A stretch of DNA of 64,000 nucleotides, taken from the NCBI GenBank assembly GCA_965240325.2, contig OZ251234.1, positions 248,001 to 312,000 on the forward strand. The letters run 5' to 3'. Of this stretch, positions 40,465-51,700 are shown in pieces. A model generated the notes under the pieces. The model saw only the letters and a program-made list of their open reading frames with translations. It did no database searches and was not told the origin of the DNA. The stretch comes from Rebecca billardiae RCC1528 (taxonomy: Eukaryota; Haptophyta). The translations under genes were made by a program, and so were the position numbers. Within the stretch, counting starts at the first letter, position 1. Every line of letters starts with the position of its first letter.

Positions 40465-41880
40465 GCCCGCGCTGCCGCCGCGGCTGCCGCCGCCGCCGCC
40501 GCCCGCGCTGCTGCCGCCGCCGGCGCTGCAGTACGAGCCGGTGGTACTGCGCGTCTCGGTCGCGTGGTGGCTCCCCGCCGTCGACGACGCGCCCGCCGGC
40601 GCGCCGCCGCCCGCCGCGCTCCCGCCGCCGCTCGGCGCGCGGAAGCTGCCGTCCGCGTCGCTGCCGCCCCAATCGTCCACCTCCGGAGACGAGATTGCAA
40701 TCTCGACCGCCTTGTGCATGCCGCCGAGGTTGCGCGCGGCGACGGCGACGGAGGTGCGCGCGTTGGCCAGCGCGCAGGCGAGCACGCCGAGCGCCGCGAG
40801 CCGCGTCGTCTCCGCGTTCCCCTCCGCGTCGCGCGCGATCGCCGCGAGCTGCGTGCCCGCCCGCCGTGCGGTCTCAGCCGCGGAGTGGACGGAGTGGCCG
40901 ATGGACTGCGCCGTCACGCACACGGCGAGGCGGCGGATGTCCGGGTCCGCGTGGTGGATGCACGCGCACGCGACGAGCTCGCCCTTCGCCTCCCAGAAGA
41001 CCTCGCGGAACCGCGCGTCCGCGAGCAGCGGGTGCAGCGCGCCGAGCGCGTCCGCCGTGTAGGGGGCGGCGCCGAGCAGCGCGCGCACCAGCCGCGCGCC
41101 CTGCGGCAGCAGCAGCCGCTCGCGCGCGCGCTCGACCTCCGCCATCATCCACAGCGCGCGCGCGCAGAGCACGCGCACGGGGAGCTTGGCGACGCGGAGC
41201 AGCTCGGTGCACCGCGCCACCGCCGCGCGGAGAAGCTCGCGCAGCGCGGGCGACGTCACGTTGTCGGCGCGGCACGCGATCTCCCACAGCTTGTGCGCGC
41301 CCGACAGCTGCTTGGCGGCCGCGTGCGAGTGCAGCTCGTTGACGGCCTCCTCCGCCCAGACGGAGCGCACGTCCTGCCGGCGCACGTCCTCGTCCTCGTC
41401 CCACTCCATCAGCGCGATCTTGAACGCCGAGTCCTGCAGCAGCAGGTGGCCGTGCGCCGCCTCCTTGAACTCGGCGCGCTCAAACCCAAACGCGGCGCGC
41501 GCGGCGCCGTTGAGCGCGGCGAGGGAGAAGGGCGCGCGGAGGTCGACGAGCTTCTCCTCGTTCGTCGCGGCGTGCACGAGGAGCACCTGCCGCGTGGTCA
41601 GCCGCGCGTGCAGCCGCGCCATCCGGATCGCGTGCACCGAGCGCACGGCGACCAGCGAGCGCCCAAACTTGTCGGTCGCGAGCCCGGCGACGCGCCGGCG
41701 CGGCTGGTGCAGCACGCGCGCGGCGAGCGCGCGGGCCTGCGCGCTGCCCTCGGCGGCGACCGTCTGCTCGTTCTGCCTGCGCCGCTCGCGCGCCGCCTCC
41801 TCCCCGTCGGCCGGCGCGCGCGTGGCGCGCCGGCCGCCTTCGCCTGCGGCATCGCCCATCCCGTTACACGGGCCGTGCAT
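31482..41880 (-). CDS. Giant armadillo-like / EF-hand-like protein
   Basis: Exons 41880-33325, 33211-32282, 32188-32032, 31901-31769 and 31518-31482 sum to 9,813 bases (3,270 residues plus stop). Residues about 90-380 and 1,870-1,960 are helical repeat sequence of armadillo/HEAT type (for example SRLLEIGGTRVLLHMLADA, ALAAILNLSNEPSNQTYL). Between and after them lie long Gly/Ala/Ser-rich disordered stretches, including a tandem RRASAGGGS repeat near residue 2,500. The spliced C-terminal 420 residues are well ordered: an EF-hand-like loop DQSHDGYVMGLN, a segment FGVLVRIAIEKF, and near the end LDLNGDG completed by KDFELR from the last exon. The last exon is inferred from phase, the AG acceptor and an immediate stop. 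Function is unknown; a cilium or cytoskeleton scaffold would fit the domains and neighbours but is inference. Start is ATG 41880 or 41859. It shares its upstream region with the coiled-coil gene at 42036. Confidence 0.75.
34336..34430 (-). repeat. 27-bp coding minisatellite (RRASAGGGS)
   Basis: About three and a half copies of a 27-bp unit within the ARM/EF-hand gene give tandem Arg-Arg-Ala-Ser-Ala-Gly-Gly-Gly-Ser, followed by RRASVERRGS. Each copy presents an RRxS motif, the consensus of basophilic kinases such as PKA. Confidence 0.85.
38253..38325 (-). repeat. (GCCCGC)n coding microsatellite (Gly-Ala)n
   Basis: A run of about ten GCGCCC hexamers within the ARM/EF-hand gene encodes alternating Gly-Ala. 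It is a likely site of length polymorphism. Confidence 0.85.
40690..40705. repeat. 16-bp palindrome CGAGATTGCAATCTCG
   Basis: This perfect palindrome lies in the ARM/EF-hand gene, read on the minus strand as Val-Glu-Ile-Ala-Ile-Ser. It is identical to the palindrome at 56402-56417 in another gene. Confidence 0.85.
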
Positions 41881-42035
41881 GTCAAGAGTCAAGACTGGTG
41901 AAACGGCGCCGCCATCTTTTCGGAACGGCCTTTTTGAATGCCTTCGAAAAAAGGCCCGACCGGCGACCGACCGTGTCAGACAGGCGTTAGGGAGCAGGTG
42001 GCCCGGGCGCGGACGCGGACGCCGGGCGCTGCGCG
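41881..42035. promoter_or_regulatory. Short bidirectional promoter region
   Basis: Only 155 bp separate the starts of the ARM/EF-hand gene (minus) and the coiled-coil gene (plus). The stretch contains AAACGGCGCCGCCATCTTTT (41901-41920) and GGAACGGCC (41922-41930). Close relatives of both words occur in the other short divergent region at 46921-47028. Confidence 0.5.
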
Positions 42036-45000
42036 ATGCTGCAAGCTCTGGTGCGCGCGGCGCGGTGCTGCGCACGCGCAACCCATCGCACCACTCGTAC
42101 TTGCCCTGCGCTTCCCTCCCGCGCAGCGGGCTTCCTCGCGCGGTACGGCCGCTGACGCGTCGCGCATCTCGCGACGGCGTGCGCGTGGCGCGCGGTGCAG
42201 GCGGCCGAGTCTGATGCGGACACGATCTCGGACGGGCCCGCCTCGGAAGGCGACGGGTGCAGCGATATCGAGTCGCTCTCCGACAACAACATCATCACAC
42301 CCTCGCGCAGCGTCGCGCCACCCGCGAGCGGAGCCGTAGTCACCGGCTCGGCGGCCGCGCCCGTTCAGCCTGCGGCCGCGGCGACGGCGGCCGGCGCCGC
42401 GCCGCGCTCGAGCGCAGCGTCGAAGCCGGACATGACGGCTCTCGCCCGCGAGCCGGCAACGAGCGCGCCCGTCCAGCCCGCGCCGCGCCCGCCCGCCTCC
42501 GACGCGCCCCCGGGCCGCGTGCCGCCGCAGCGGCCGAACCTGTTTGCGTTTGGCTCAGCCGCCAAGGGCTCGGCTGCGCAGTCCGGTGCGCACGACGAGT
42601 CCGGCGGCGGGCTGGGCAGCTCGATTGCGACCTCGCTCGGCGCGAGTGTGCCCGGCGCCTCGGCCCTTGGCGCCTCGGCCGACGGGCCCACGCCGCAGCA
42701 GCGGCAGGCCGCGCTGGCCCTCTCGGCGTCCGCGCGCTCAGTGCCCGAGGTCGGGCTTGCAGCCGCGGCCGGCGCCGGGGACGCGGCCGCCGCCAATGAC
42801 GAGGAGGAGGAGGAGGACGACGACGATATTGAGGACAAGTACGACGACGACGAGTTCGACGAGTACGGCTCCGACTTTGAGAGCGAGGCGGACGACGACG
42901 CGGACGACGATCCCAGCCCGCCCACGCCGCCACGCCTCTCTCCGCAGCCGCAGCCGCAGCCGAGCGCGGCGCGGCCCGCGTCGCCGCCGCGCGCCGCCGC
43001 GGCCGCGGGCCGCGGCGCGCTCGTCGCTCGGTCGCTGGTCGACGCGGAGGAGGAGGAGGAGGAGGATTCGCACGAGGACTTGAACCGCATGCGTGCCGAG
43101 CTCGCCGCGCTGGAGGAGGCGCTCCAGGCCGAGACGGCGATGGCGGAGGAGCCCCAGCGCGAGGCGGCCGCCGCCGCGGCCGGCCACTCGGCTGCCGCCG
43201 CCGCGGCCGGCCGCGGCTGGGCTGGCGACGGCGCGGGCGCGAGCGGCGGCGAGGGCGCGGAGGCTAGCGCGGCATTCGGCCGGCGTGCGAGCGGTAGACG
43301 ATCCGACGCGAGCTCCGACGCCGCCGGCCGTGCGCCCGGCGGCGCGGACGAGGGCGCGGGCACGGGTGGCGCGCGCGCTGCCAGTGCTAGCAGCGCAGCC
43401 AGTGGCGCGGCCGCGGCGACCGGCGGCGGTTCGGTCGGGGCGGGCGCGGCCAAGGCGGGCGCGCGGCAGGTGCCTTCGGCCGGGACGGCGGGGCCGCGCG
43501 CGCGCGGCGTGGGCGGCGGGAGCGCTGGCAGGCGAGGCAGCGGCGCCGCGGGCCGCGGGCCGCCCGCCGGAGGCACGCGGCGCGCGGCGCTGCCCGGCGC
43601 GGCCGGCGCGCGCGCCCCGGCGCCGCCGGCCAAGCCGCCGCCGGGCGGCGCCGCGCGCGCCGGCTCGCGCCCGACGTCGAAGGGTCGCAAGCTGGTGCCC
43701 GCGCGCGCGGGCGGCGGCGCGGGCACGCCCGCGTCGAGCCGCGCGCCGCACGCGCGCACGCCCGAGCACCTCAGCCCGGGCGAGCAGGTGCAGTTTGACG
43801 AATTCCGCACCGCTAACGAAGCGCTGCAGTCGCAGATCGAGCAGGCGAGGCAGGCGCTGGCCGCCGCGCTCAAGCTGCGGAGCCGGCCGCCGGGCGCGGT
43901 CGAGGGCGGCGGCTCGCGCCTCTCCTCGCGCGGCGGCTCGCGCCTCTCCTCGCGCGCCGGCGCCGGCTCGGTCATCTCCAAGCCGCCGCGGCCGCACAGG
44001 GCGGCCGCGCCGATCAGCTCTGAGGAGGCGGACCGCGTGGAGCGGATGCTGGCCAACGCGCGCAAGCACCAGCGCTCCTACTACAGGGAGCACGCGGCGC
44101 TGCGGAAGCGGGTGGCGAAGTGCGCGCCCGAGCAGCTCAGCGCGCTGCGCGCGCGCGCCGACGCCGCCGCCGCCGCCGTCGACGAGCTCCGCGCGACCAA
44201 CAAGGCGCTCGAGCGCGCGGTGCGCGAGGCGACGCGCTCGGCCGCCAAGGCGGCCGCTCGGCCGCGCGACGGGCGCGCGCGCATCGTCTCCGAGGAGATC
44301 CGCGCGCTGCGCGGGCGGATCGCGCACTACCAGGAGTCGCACGCGGAGGAGGAGGCGAAGCTCGGCGCGGCGGAGGAGCAGCTCAGCGTCGCGCTCGCGC
44401 AGGGCAACGAGCTCGAGGCGAAGCTCGAGGTGCGCGGCCGCAGCGGCGGCGTCGCGCCAACCGCCGAGCGCGCGCGGCCGCCGCCGAGCGCGCGCGGCCG
44501 CCGCGCGCGTGCGCGCGCGACGCGTGCCCCCACGCCCCGCGCCCGTCGCTCACGCGACCCCCGCGCCCCGCCGCGCCCCGCAGGAGGTGCGCGGCAGCGA
44601 GGTCATCGCCCAGGGCGAGGCGATGCGCGAGGCGGCGCGGCACACGCTGCGCACGCGCATCGAGCGCGGCGCTGCGGAGCTCAGGGAGGCGGAGGAGTGG
44701 CGCGAGGCCGCGGCGAGGCAGGCGAAGAAGCAGCTCGCCGGCGCGGCGGCCGAGCTGAGCAGCCTGCACGTGCGCGCCGCGCGCACTCCCCCCATGCGCG
44801 CGTCGCCCTGAGCCCCGCTTGTCCCGCTCGGCGCTCGCAGGGGCCAGAGGCGCACGCACGCGCCGCCGCCCCTCCGCGAGCTCACGCGCCACCGTCGCGC
44901 CCCGCGCGCCGCGCCGCCCCGCGCCGCCCCGGCCGGGATCAGGACGAGATTGCCACGCTGCGCGCGGGGCTCGCCGAGAGCGAGTACACGCTGCGCTCAC

Positions 45001-45479
45001 AGGCGCTCAAGCTCCGCGTGCAGAAGCACGCCGACGGCTCGCGCTCGCCCTCCGACGCCGCGGGCGCCAGCCCTCTGAAGGCCGAGGCACTGAGCCCAGT
45101 CTCGGCCGCGGGAGGCGTGGTGGCAGCCGGCGCGCGCGGCGCGGACGAGCGCACGCCCGCTGCAGCGCGCACGCCCGCTCGCGCGCCGGGCAGTGGGAAG
45201 CAGGCGAGCGGCGCCTCGGCGGGTGAGGCTCAAGCCGCACGCGCCACCGAAGGGGTCGGAGCCGGCGGCAGCGGCGGCAGCGGCGGCCGAGGCAGCGGCA
45301 GCCCTGACCGCGGCGCAGCCGCAGCCGCCACGGCGGGGTCGGCGCGGACTGGCGGGCCCGCGCCGGGAGGTCCGCAGCAGCACAGCACGCCACCACGCGC
45401 GGCCGTGGCGCCCGCCGCCATCGGGAGGGTACCAGGCGTGAGCCCGTCCCCGCCGCCTGTGGCTGCGGGTGCGCGGTGA
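42036..45479 (+). CDS. Acidic coiled-coil protein of unknown function
   Basis: Exons 42036-42050, 42201-44429, 44584-44769 and 44943-45479 join to 988 residues. The tiny first exon (MLQAL) is inferred because no ATG exists in the main frame; its GTGCG donor and the GTGCAG acceptor give matching phase 0. The N-terminus is Ser/Ala/Pro-rich and acidic (DDDIEDKYDDDEFDEYGSDF at about residues 200-230). From about residue 535 come long charged heptad-like helices: QVQFDEFRTANEALQSQIEQ, then EEADRVERMLANARKHQRSY, then EEIRALRGRIAHYQESHAEE, continuing across two splice junctions to DEIATLRAGLAESEYTLRSQ. The last 150 residues are Ala/Gly/Pro-rich. No enzyme or membrane features are visible. A structural or ciliary role would fit the neighbours, but I recognise no family. 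Confidence 0.7.
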
Positions 45480-45937
45480 TGATCGACGACGATTCGCGAT
45501 GCGGGACGCGAATGGCGCGGCGCGCTGTCAATCAGTAAGATCAAGATGACCGACGCGACTAACGACGTACTGCTGCTGAGCAGTATAGTCGTGAGCTAAT
45601 CGGACGCTTATTCGGTAGTCGTTATTCGCCGCGCGGTGGCCCGGCCGGCCCCGGCGGCGGGCCGGCCGGGCCGCCGGTAGACGCGCGTCGTACTACGGTC
45701 CGGTAGTCATCCGGTTAGTACCCGGTTACTGACAGTGCGTAGCCGATAGAGTCCGGACTCCGGTGGCCGCGTAGTCTGATCATGGCCCGGATGCCGGCTG
45801 CATCAATGGCCACAGCCCGCATCAGGCCAAGGCCGCTCCTGCCGGACGGTCACGACTCAGCAGCGGCCTTCCCCGACGCCGCATCACCGGCCCACCGGCC
45901 GGGCCGAGGGCAGCCGCGGCGCGCCGTGTCCAGCGGC
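45480..45937. other. Intergenic between convergent genes, with a strong hairpin
   Basis: The coiled-coil gene (plus) and the CLAMP gene (minus) converge here. The main structure is the hairpin at 45638-45672. Short GGTAGTC and CCGGTTA words recur around it. There is no coding sequence or RNA gene. Confidence 0.6.
45638..45672. terminator. 14-bp perfect GC hairpin between convergent genes
   Basis: The arms GGCCCGGCCGGCCC (45638-45651) and GGGCCGGCCGGGCC (45659-45672) are exactly complementary, with a 7-base loop. Its position between two converging 3' ends suggests a role in 3'-end formation, transcription pausing or insulation. That role is inferred; the structure itself is certain. Confidence 0.5.
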
Positions 45938-46920
45938 TCACTGCGCCTGCGGCGCCTTGCTCTTTCGCGCCGCCCGTCCGGAGGCGCTCGTGCCGGGCCT
46001 GCTGCCGGTCTTGGAGCTCGCGCTCACCTCGAGCTGCGCGATGCGGTCGCTCAGCTCGCGCTCGCGCGCGTCGAACGCCTCCGCGAGCGACACCCGCGCC
46101 GCCTCCACGCGCTGCTCGATCACCGCCGCAATCGAGCCGTCGAGGCCCTCCAGGGAGACGTCCAGCGCTGAGCCGTCGGCGCTCGAGGGATCGGCCGCGG
46201 CGGCGGGCGCGCCTCCGGCGTCGGACGCGGGCGCGCCGTCGGCGCCGGGCGCGGCCGAGGCCGCGCTCTCCATCGCCGCCGCCTCCTCCGCCGCCACCTC
46301 CTCCGCCGTCCGCCCCGCCGCGAGCGCCACCGGCACGGCCGCCGTCTCGACAAACACGTGCTTGCGCCGCCGCTCGCCGTCTCTCTCCTGCGAGCCCACG
46401 TACGCGTGCAGCTCGAAGTGGTTGAAGAAGGCGGCGGTGGCGTACGCGGTGACCTGCTGCACCTGCGCGAGGCTGATCGCCTCGTGCGCGGGGAGCGCCT
46501 TGATCCGCTCCATCAGCATTTGGCTCCACAGCGAGAAGGCTTCCTCCTTGCTCAGCTGCTCGACTGCGCGCGCGTACGGAGCGCACGCGCGCGGAGAGGG
46601 CGGCGGAGGGGCGGGGTCAGACGCGGCGCCACTCGCGAGGCTGTCGTGTGAGCGCGCCAGCGCGTGCGCGCGCGCACGCGCGCACCCGCGGCCTTTGCGC
46701 GCGTCTCCACCATCACCTCGAAGATGACGAGCGCCTTGGTGTGCGACATCCCCGCCTCCCGGCAGAAGCAGAGCGTCTGATACAGGAAGTCGACGTGGAT
46801 CGACTGGCGCAGGTCGGCCTCGTAGTTCGTCTGCTCGCTCAGCCGGGCGAGCGCGCCGCACGCCACGCTTTCCTCCGCCGCCCAGATCTCATCGAGCTGA
46901 GCCGCAGTGAGGGCCACCAT
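45938..46920 (-). CDS. CLAMP / C1a-32-like flagellar central-pair protein
   Basis: Exons 46920-46686 and 46563-45938 join (phase 1, 122-bp intron with a GTGCG donor) to 286 residues. Residues about 10-150 match the CLAMP family, which includes Chlamydomonas C1a-32 and human CCDC189/CFAP119: helices DLRQSIHVDFLYQTLCFCRE, GMSHTKALVIFEVMVETRAK, LSKEEAFSLWSQMLMERI and VQQVTAYATAAFFNHFELHA. In algae these proteins belong to the C1a projection of the axonemal central pair and help control flagellar beating. The C-terminus is Ala/Glu-rich, with a short coiled coil and a basic tail. The gene is divergent from the methyltransferase, 108 bp away. Recognition rests on pattern memory of the family, not a search. 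If right, the organism has motile flagella. Confidence 0.7.
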
Positions 46921-47028
46921 CGTGGCGCGAGTGGGTGGGCCTCGGGAACGCCGTAACGGCCGCCATCTCACCAGCAGGAGCAACCCGACCGGCACCGGAC
47001 CGGCACGGGGTCCGCCTCACGATTCACG
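46921..47028. promoter_or_regulatory. Short bidirectional promoter region
   Basis: A 108-bp spacer between divergent starts. It carries TAACGGCCGCCATCT (46954-46968), close to AAACGGCGCCGCCATCT at 41901 in the other short divergent promoter. AACGG is the core recognised by many MYB proteins. Confidence 0.5.
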
Positions 47029-48126
47029 ATGGCGGACCGACCACCCTCGATGGCGGGTGCGCACGATGATGGCGCTCCTTGGCCGCGGAAGCGCTCGGTG
47101 GACTATCTGCTCGAGGGCAGCTCAGTGCACACGAATCGGCACCTGCGCCGCTTCGCGCACGCGCCGTACCGCGACCGGCTCCTCCGCGACCCGTCGTGCG
47201 CCGGCCTCTTCTCCCGCACCTCCAAGTCGCTGCGCAAGGAGCTGTGCGAGGCGTACTGCATGCTCGAGTGCCTCGAGGCCGTGCTCGCGCGGCACGGCGC
47301 GGCCGGCGCGCGGGTCGCGTCGATCGTGGACCTGTGCTGCGGCAAGGGCTTCCTCTCCCTCGTCCTTGCCTGCGAGTTCCCCGACGCGCACGTCCTCGGC
47401 CTCGACTTCGACGCGCGCATCGACACCGGCCACGCCGCCGCCGCGCCCAACCTCGCCTTTGTGCGCCGAGACCTCTTCGCCGACGAGCTCGAGGCGGAGC
47501 TCGACGCAGTTCTGGCGGCGCACGGCGCCGGCGTGGAGGGCGCGCTATGCGTGGCCGTGGGCATGCACCTCTGCGGCCGCCTCTCGCCGCGCGCCGTCCG
47601 GCTGTTTGGCGTGCTCGGCGCGCTCGACCTGATCATCCTCGCGCCGTGCTGCCTCGACGCCAAGTTCGACGGGGCGCTCAAGCTGCGGGCGAGGCAGCTG
47701 CAGGTGGACCCGTACGAGTGCAAGGTGGCGCAGCTGACCGAGCTCCTCCGCGAGCTCGGCGCGCACGTCGAGACCGTCCGCGACGCTGCGCTCCGCACAA
47801 AGTCGGGCACCTCTAGCGAGGGCAGCGCGTGCTCGAAGAACGCGCTGGTCATCGGCTGGCGCGCGCTCGGCGCTGACGCGGCGCGGGTCAGGGCGCCGTG
47901 GGACGCGGTGGCGGGCGCGGCAGCGGACGGCTCATTGGAAGCTGCCGCGGTGGTGCCGACAGCCGCCACTGCGGCGGTTCATCCAGCATCATCCGGCGAC
48001 GACGACGACCACGAGCACGATGAGTCTCAGCAGCAGCCGAGTCCGAGTAGGCGGCCGATGCCGACGCTCGAGGAGCTCGCACTGCATCTGCCTCGTCTTC
48101 CCGCCACCACCCATCATCACTTGTGA
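47029..48126 (+). CDS. SAM-dependent methyltransferase (Methyltransf_32 / METTL25-like)
   Basis: A single-exon gene of 365 residues starting MADRPPSMAG. Motif I is VDLCCGKGFLSLVLA (about residues 100-114), followed by GLDFDARIDTG as the acidic loop contacting the cofactor. GMHLCGRLS (about 178) and LAPCCLDAKFDG (about 203) are hallmarks of the class with the H-x-CG and P-C-C signatures seen in METTL25/RRNAD1-type proteins. The N-terminal third (HLRRFAHAPYRDRLLRDPS) is basic and may bind substrate. The last 70 residues are acidic, Gln- and His-rich and low in complexity. Some human relatives modify ribosomal proteins, but the substrate here cannot be inferred. No targeting peptide is obvious. 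Confidence 0.8.
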   Translation: MADRPPSMAGAHDDGAPWPRKRSVDYLLEGSSVHTNRHLRRFAHAPYRDRLLRDPSCAGLFSRTSKSLRKELCEAYCMLECLEAVLARHGAAGARVASIVDLCCGKGFLSLVLACEFPDAHVLGLDFDARIDTGHAAAAPNLAFVRRDLFADELEAELDAVLAAHGAGVEGALCVAVGMHLCGRLSPRAVRLFGVLGALDLIILAPCCLDAKFDGALKLRARQLQVDPYECKVAQLTELLRELGAHVETVRDAALRTKSGTSSEGSACSKNALVIGWRALGADAARVRAPWDAVAGAAADGSLEAAAVVPTAATAAVHPASSGDDDDHEHDESQQQPSPSRRPMPTLEELALHLPRLPATTHHHL

Positions 48127-48715
48127 CTGTGATGAGTCCCGGCGTCGTCGCATGGGAGTCGTCGCACTATATACTATACAGCTACTACTGCTGCCTGATG
48201 ATGGATGCCCGTGCCGAACGCGTACGTATAGCAGCAGTCGTCAGTAGTAGGCGACGCGGTCGGTCCGGATCTCACTCTCAGCCGAGCGCGCACGTACGGA
48301 CTACGTATACGGTCTCATCAGCAGACGACAGCAGCAGTAGTATGATTGACGCCATCGTCATTGACGATGATATGCTACTGATGATGACGCGACGACCGCG
48401 CGCGGATAATGATTGCGCGCATCACTATCGCGGTAATCGGACGGAGCGGATGGCGCGCGCGCGTCTGAGCCGCTCGACGACGACTGCGTCTGCGCTGGCA
48501 GTGGCACTGGGCGCACTGGCAGCAGCATGCTGCTGCTGCTACTACGAAGTGCTGACGATCGATGTCGATGATTCGATCGCGAATGAACGACGGCGGCATG
48601 ATGCTGATGATGATGACGCGATGAGCAGTCGTCGCGCGTCGCGAAATGACGATCATATATATCATCAGCATCGTCATCGCCGCTAACGACGACGTAGAGC
48701 CGAGCTTGGTCCGAA
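48127..48715. other. Intergenic between convergent genes, no gene seen
   Basis: Less GC-rich sequence with CTACTACTG, GAT and CAG-type short tracts and a small TA run at about 48655-48662. Open frames here are short and lack coding character. Confidence 0.5.
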
Positions 48716-51700
48716 CTAGCCCTTGAAGAAGAAGCGCATTGCGTCGAGCGCGGCGCGTGCGCCGAGCACGAGCGAAGACTCGGCCAGATCAGCGAGCACG
48801 CCGCCCTCGACGAGCGCGCGCGCGGCCCACGGCCCGAGCTGCCGCAGCGCGAGAAGCAGCGGCTCCTCGAGGGCGAACGTGCCGAGCAGCGCCGCGCCCC
48901 ACGACGCGAGCATCGCCTCGGTCTGCGCGCGGCCGAAGAGGCGTCCGTACACGATCACGAGGGCGCACAGGCCTGTGTACAGCCCCAGCATGGCCGCCCA
49001 CGCGAGGGGCGAGCGCGCCCACGGCGGCGGCGGCGGGCACGGGCAGAGCACGCGCACCCACTCGGCCGCGCGCCGCTCCGCCGCCCGCTGCCGCGCGAAC
49101 CACACGACCATCTCGAGCTCGTCCACGCGCAGGTCGGCGTCGAGATCGAGATCTCGCAGCAGCCGCCGCCGCTCGTGCGGCAGCAGCGGGTCGCCCAGCT
49201 CGGCCATGATCAGCCCGACGCCCGCCTCGTCCACGCGCCCGTCGCCCGTCGAGTCGCACCGCTCGAACGCGGCGCGCAGCGCGGCGAGCTCGGCGCCGGT
49301 CAGCTCGGACTGCGCTCGGAAGAGCGAGCTGCGGCGCGCGCGCGAGGAGCGGCGTGGCGCGGGCGCGGGCGCGGGCGCGGCCCGAGCGGGCGCGTGCGCG
49401 GCCGGCGGGCCGCCCTCGCCCAGCGGGCTGCCCATACCGCTGCTCGGCGCGCTTCCCCTCTCCAGCGGCGGCGGCGGCGGCGGCAGCGAGGGCGGCGGCG
49501 GTGGCGGGGCCGCCGCGCGCCGCGCGCCGACCGTCGGCGCGCTCCCGCCGGCGCCCTCCGCCGGCGGGGGCGCGGCGGCCGGCGGCGCGGCGGCGCGCGG
49601 AACGCGGGGCCGCGGGGAGGGTGGCGTGGGCGTGTCGCCCGAGCCCGAGCGAGTGAGCGCGGGCGGGCGTCGTGGCCCAGCTGCAGCTCTGACCTCCCGG
49701 CTGTCGGCGCCGTCGCCCTGGCCGCTCCGGTCGTCCTCATCGAGCGCGCGTGCCGCCGACGGCATGGGCGGGCGCTGGGCCGGGGCGCTCGTGCGGCCGC
49801 GCGGCGGCGAGGCCGGGGGTGGGGACGGCGGCGGCGGCGGCGCGGCTGCGGGCGCGGGCGCGCCGTCCAGCGTGGGCGGCGCGCGCGGCGAGAGCTGTCG
49901 CGGCACGCGGCCGCCCGCGGCCGCGGGCGAGGGCGCGTCGCGCGCGGTTGCGCCGGGCGGCGGCGGGGGCGGCGGGACGCGCCGTCGCTGCAGCTGGAAA
50001 GAGCCCGAGCCGGCGGCGGAGGCGTCCGAGGCGGCGCTGCCGCGCCACGAGCCGCTCGGGCTGCTGCAGCCGCTGCCGCTGCGGACAGAGCCCGGCGCGG
50101 CAAGGTGCCGCCGACCCGGCCGGTACGGCGACTGGAAGCCGGGCGCGGGCGGCGCGCCGCCGGCCGGGCTGCCGGCCGGCGAGCTGGCGGCGGCGCCGGG
50201 CTGGCGCTCGGCCAGCGGCGGCGTGGCGCGGAGGCTGGCGGCGCGTGCGGCGAGCGCGCCGCCCGACTGCAGCGGCGCGACGATGCCGCAGCCGCAGGAC
50301 GCGCGCCGGACCGAGCCGCCCGAGCGCGGCGCGCTGCCGCCGCTGCTCGCGCCTGGTGAGCGGCCGCCGCCTGCGCCGGAGCCGCCGCGCCCGTCCGCGC
50401 TGCGTGGGCTGGGCGCTGCCGGCGGCGGCGAGCGCTGTCCCGCCCTCCCGCGCGCGCCCGGCGCCAAGGTTGCGCCGCCGCCCTCCTCCGTGCCCTCCGG
50501 CGGTGCGCTCAGTGGCGCGACCGCCGGGCCGCGCGCGGGCGCGCGCGGCGCGTGCGGCGCGTGCGCAGGCTGTGCCGACACCCACGGTGCGACTGCGAGC
50601 AGACTCGCGCGCGAGCTCACTGCGCTCAGCAGCGTGCCCGCGGAGGTGGCGGAGGAGAGCGTGTTGGCGGCGGTCGAGCTGCTCACAGAGCCGCGCGCGC
50701 CGCACCGCCACCCGCCCACGCTCGTCTTGGCGCACGCGGGCCGCGTGTCGACGTACCGGCGCGCGCCGCCGGCGCAGCAGCCAGAGCCGCCCACGCCGCC
50801 GGCGCGGCTCGCTCGCAGCCGCTCGGCACGGCCGATCGCCGGGCCGGCGGACACCGCCTCGGCCGCGCGCGCGCGCGCGTCCGCGTCCGCGCCGAGCCAT
50901 CCGCCGAGGTGCTCGCGCAGCCCGTGGTACAGCCGCCACGAGGGGGTCGCACGGCCGTCGTGCCGCGCGAGGTGCCACGCGCCCTTGAACGCCCACAGCG
51001 CCGGCAGCGCCACCGCACCGACGATCAGCGCGCGCAGCAGCAGCGTCAGCAGCCCCACTCCGCCGCCGTCGCCGCCGCCCGCGCCGTCCTGCGTGTACAG
51101 CATGCACTCGAGCGCGAGCTGCAGCGCGAGCGTGTTGAAGAGGCTCTGCACCAGCTCGACGCGCCGCAGCGCGCGCTCGGGGCGCGCGAACAGCAGCGCG
51201 AGCAACGTGTGCTGCTCGGCCACCGCCTCGAGCACCGCGCGCGCGCGCTCGAGGCCGCGCGCCGCTCCGGCGTACCTCTGCGCCTGCATCGAGAAGCGCC
51301 GCCCCAGGTCGTGGTGCTCGGCGATGTCCTGCGCGGCGCTGCGCGGCGGCGCGAAGACGGAGAGAGAGGCGGCGCGCGGCGGCGAGCGCGGCGGCGGCGA
51401 GCGCGGCGGCGGCGAGCGCGGGCGCGAGGGCGGCGAGCGCGAGCGCGAGCGCCGCCACTCGAGTGCGGCGGAGGCGGAGGAGGCGGAGGCACCGCTGGCC
51501 CGAGCCTCCGCTCCCGCCTCCGCCCCCGCCTCGGCGGCGGGCGCGTCATCCGCCGTGCCCGCCGGCGCAGCCCACTCCGCGACCTCGTCCGCCTCCGCCT
51601 CCCCGCCCGCCGCCCGCCCCCCCTCCGCCTCCGCCTCCTCCTCCTCCTCCACGACTAGCCTCGCACCGAGGTAGCGGTCCAGAGCGGCACGCGAGGGCTG

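Noticed and set aside
49141-49156. CGAGATCGAGATCTCG as another copy of the IAIS palindrome
   Set aside because: It encodes Asp-Leu-Asp repeats of an EF-hand-like loop and differs at several central positions, so it is not the same motif.
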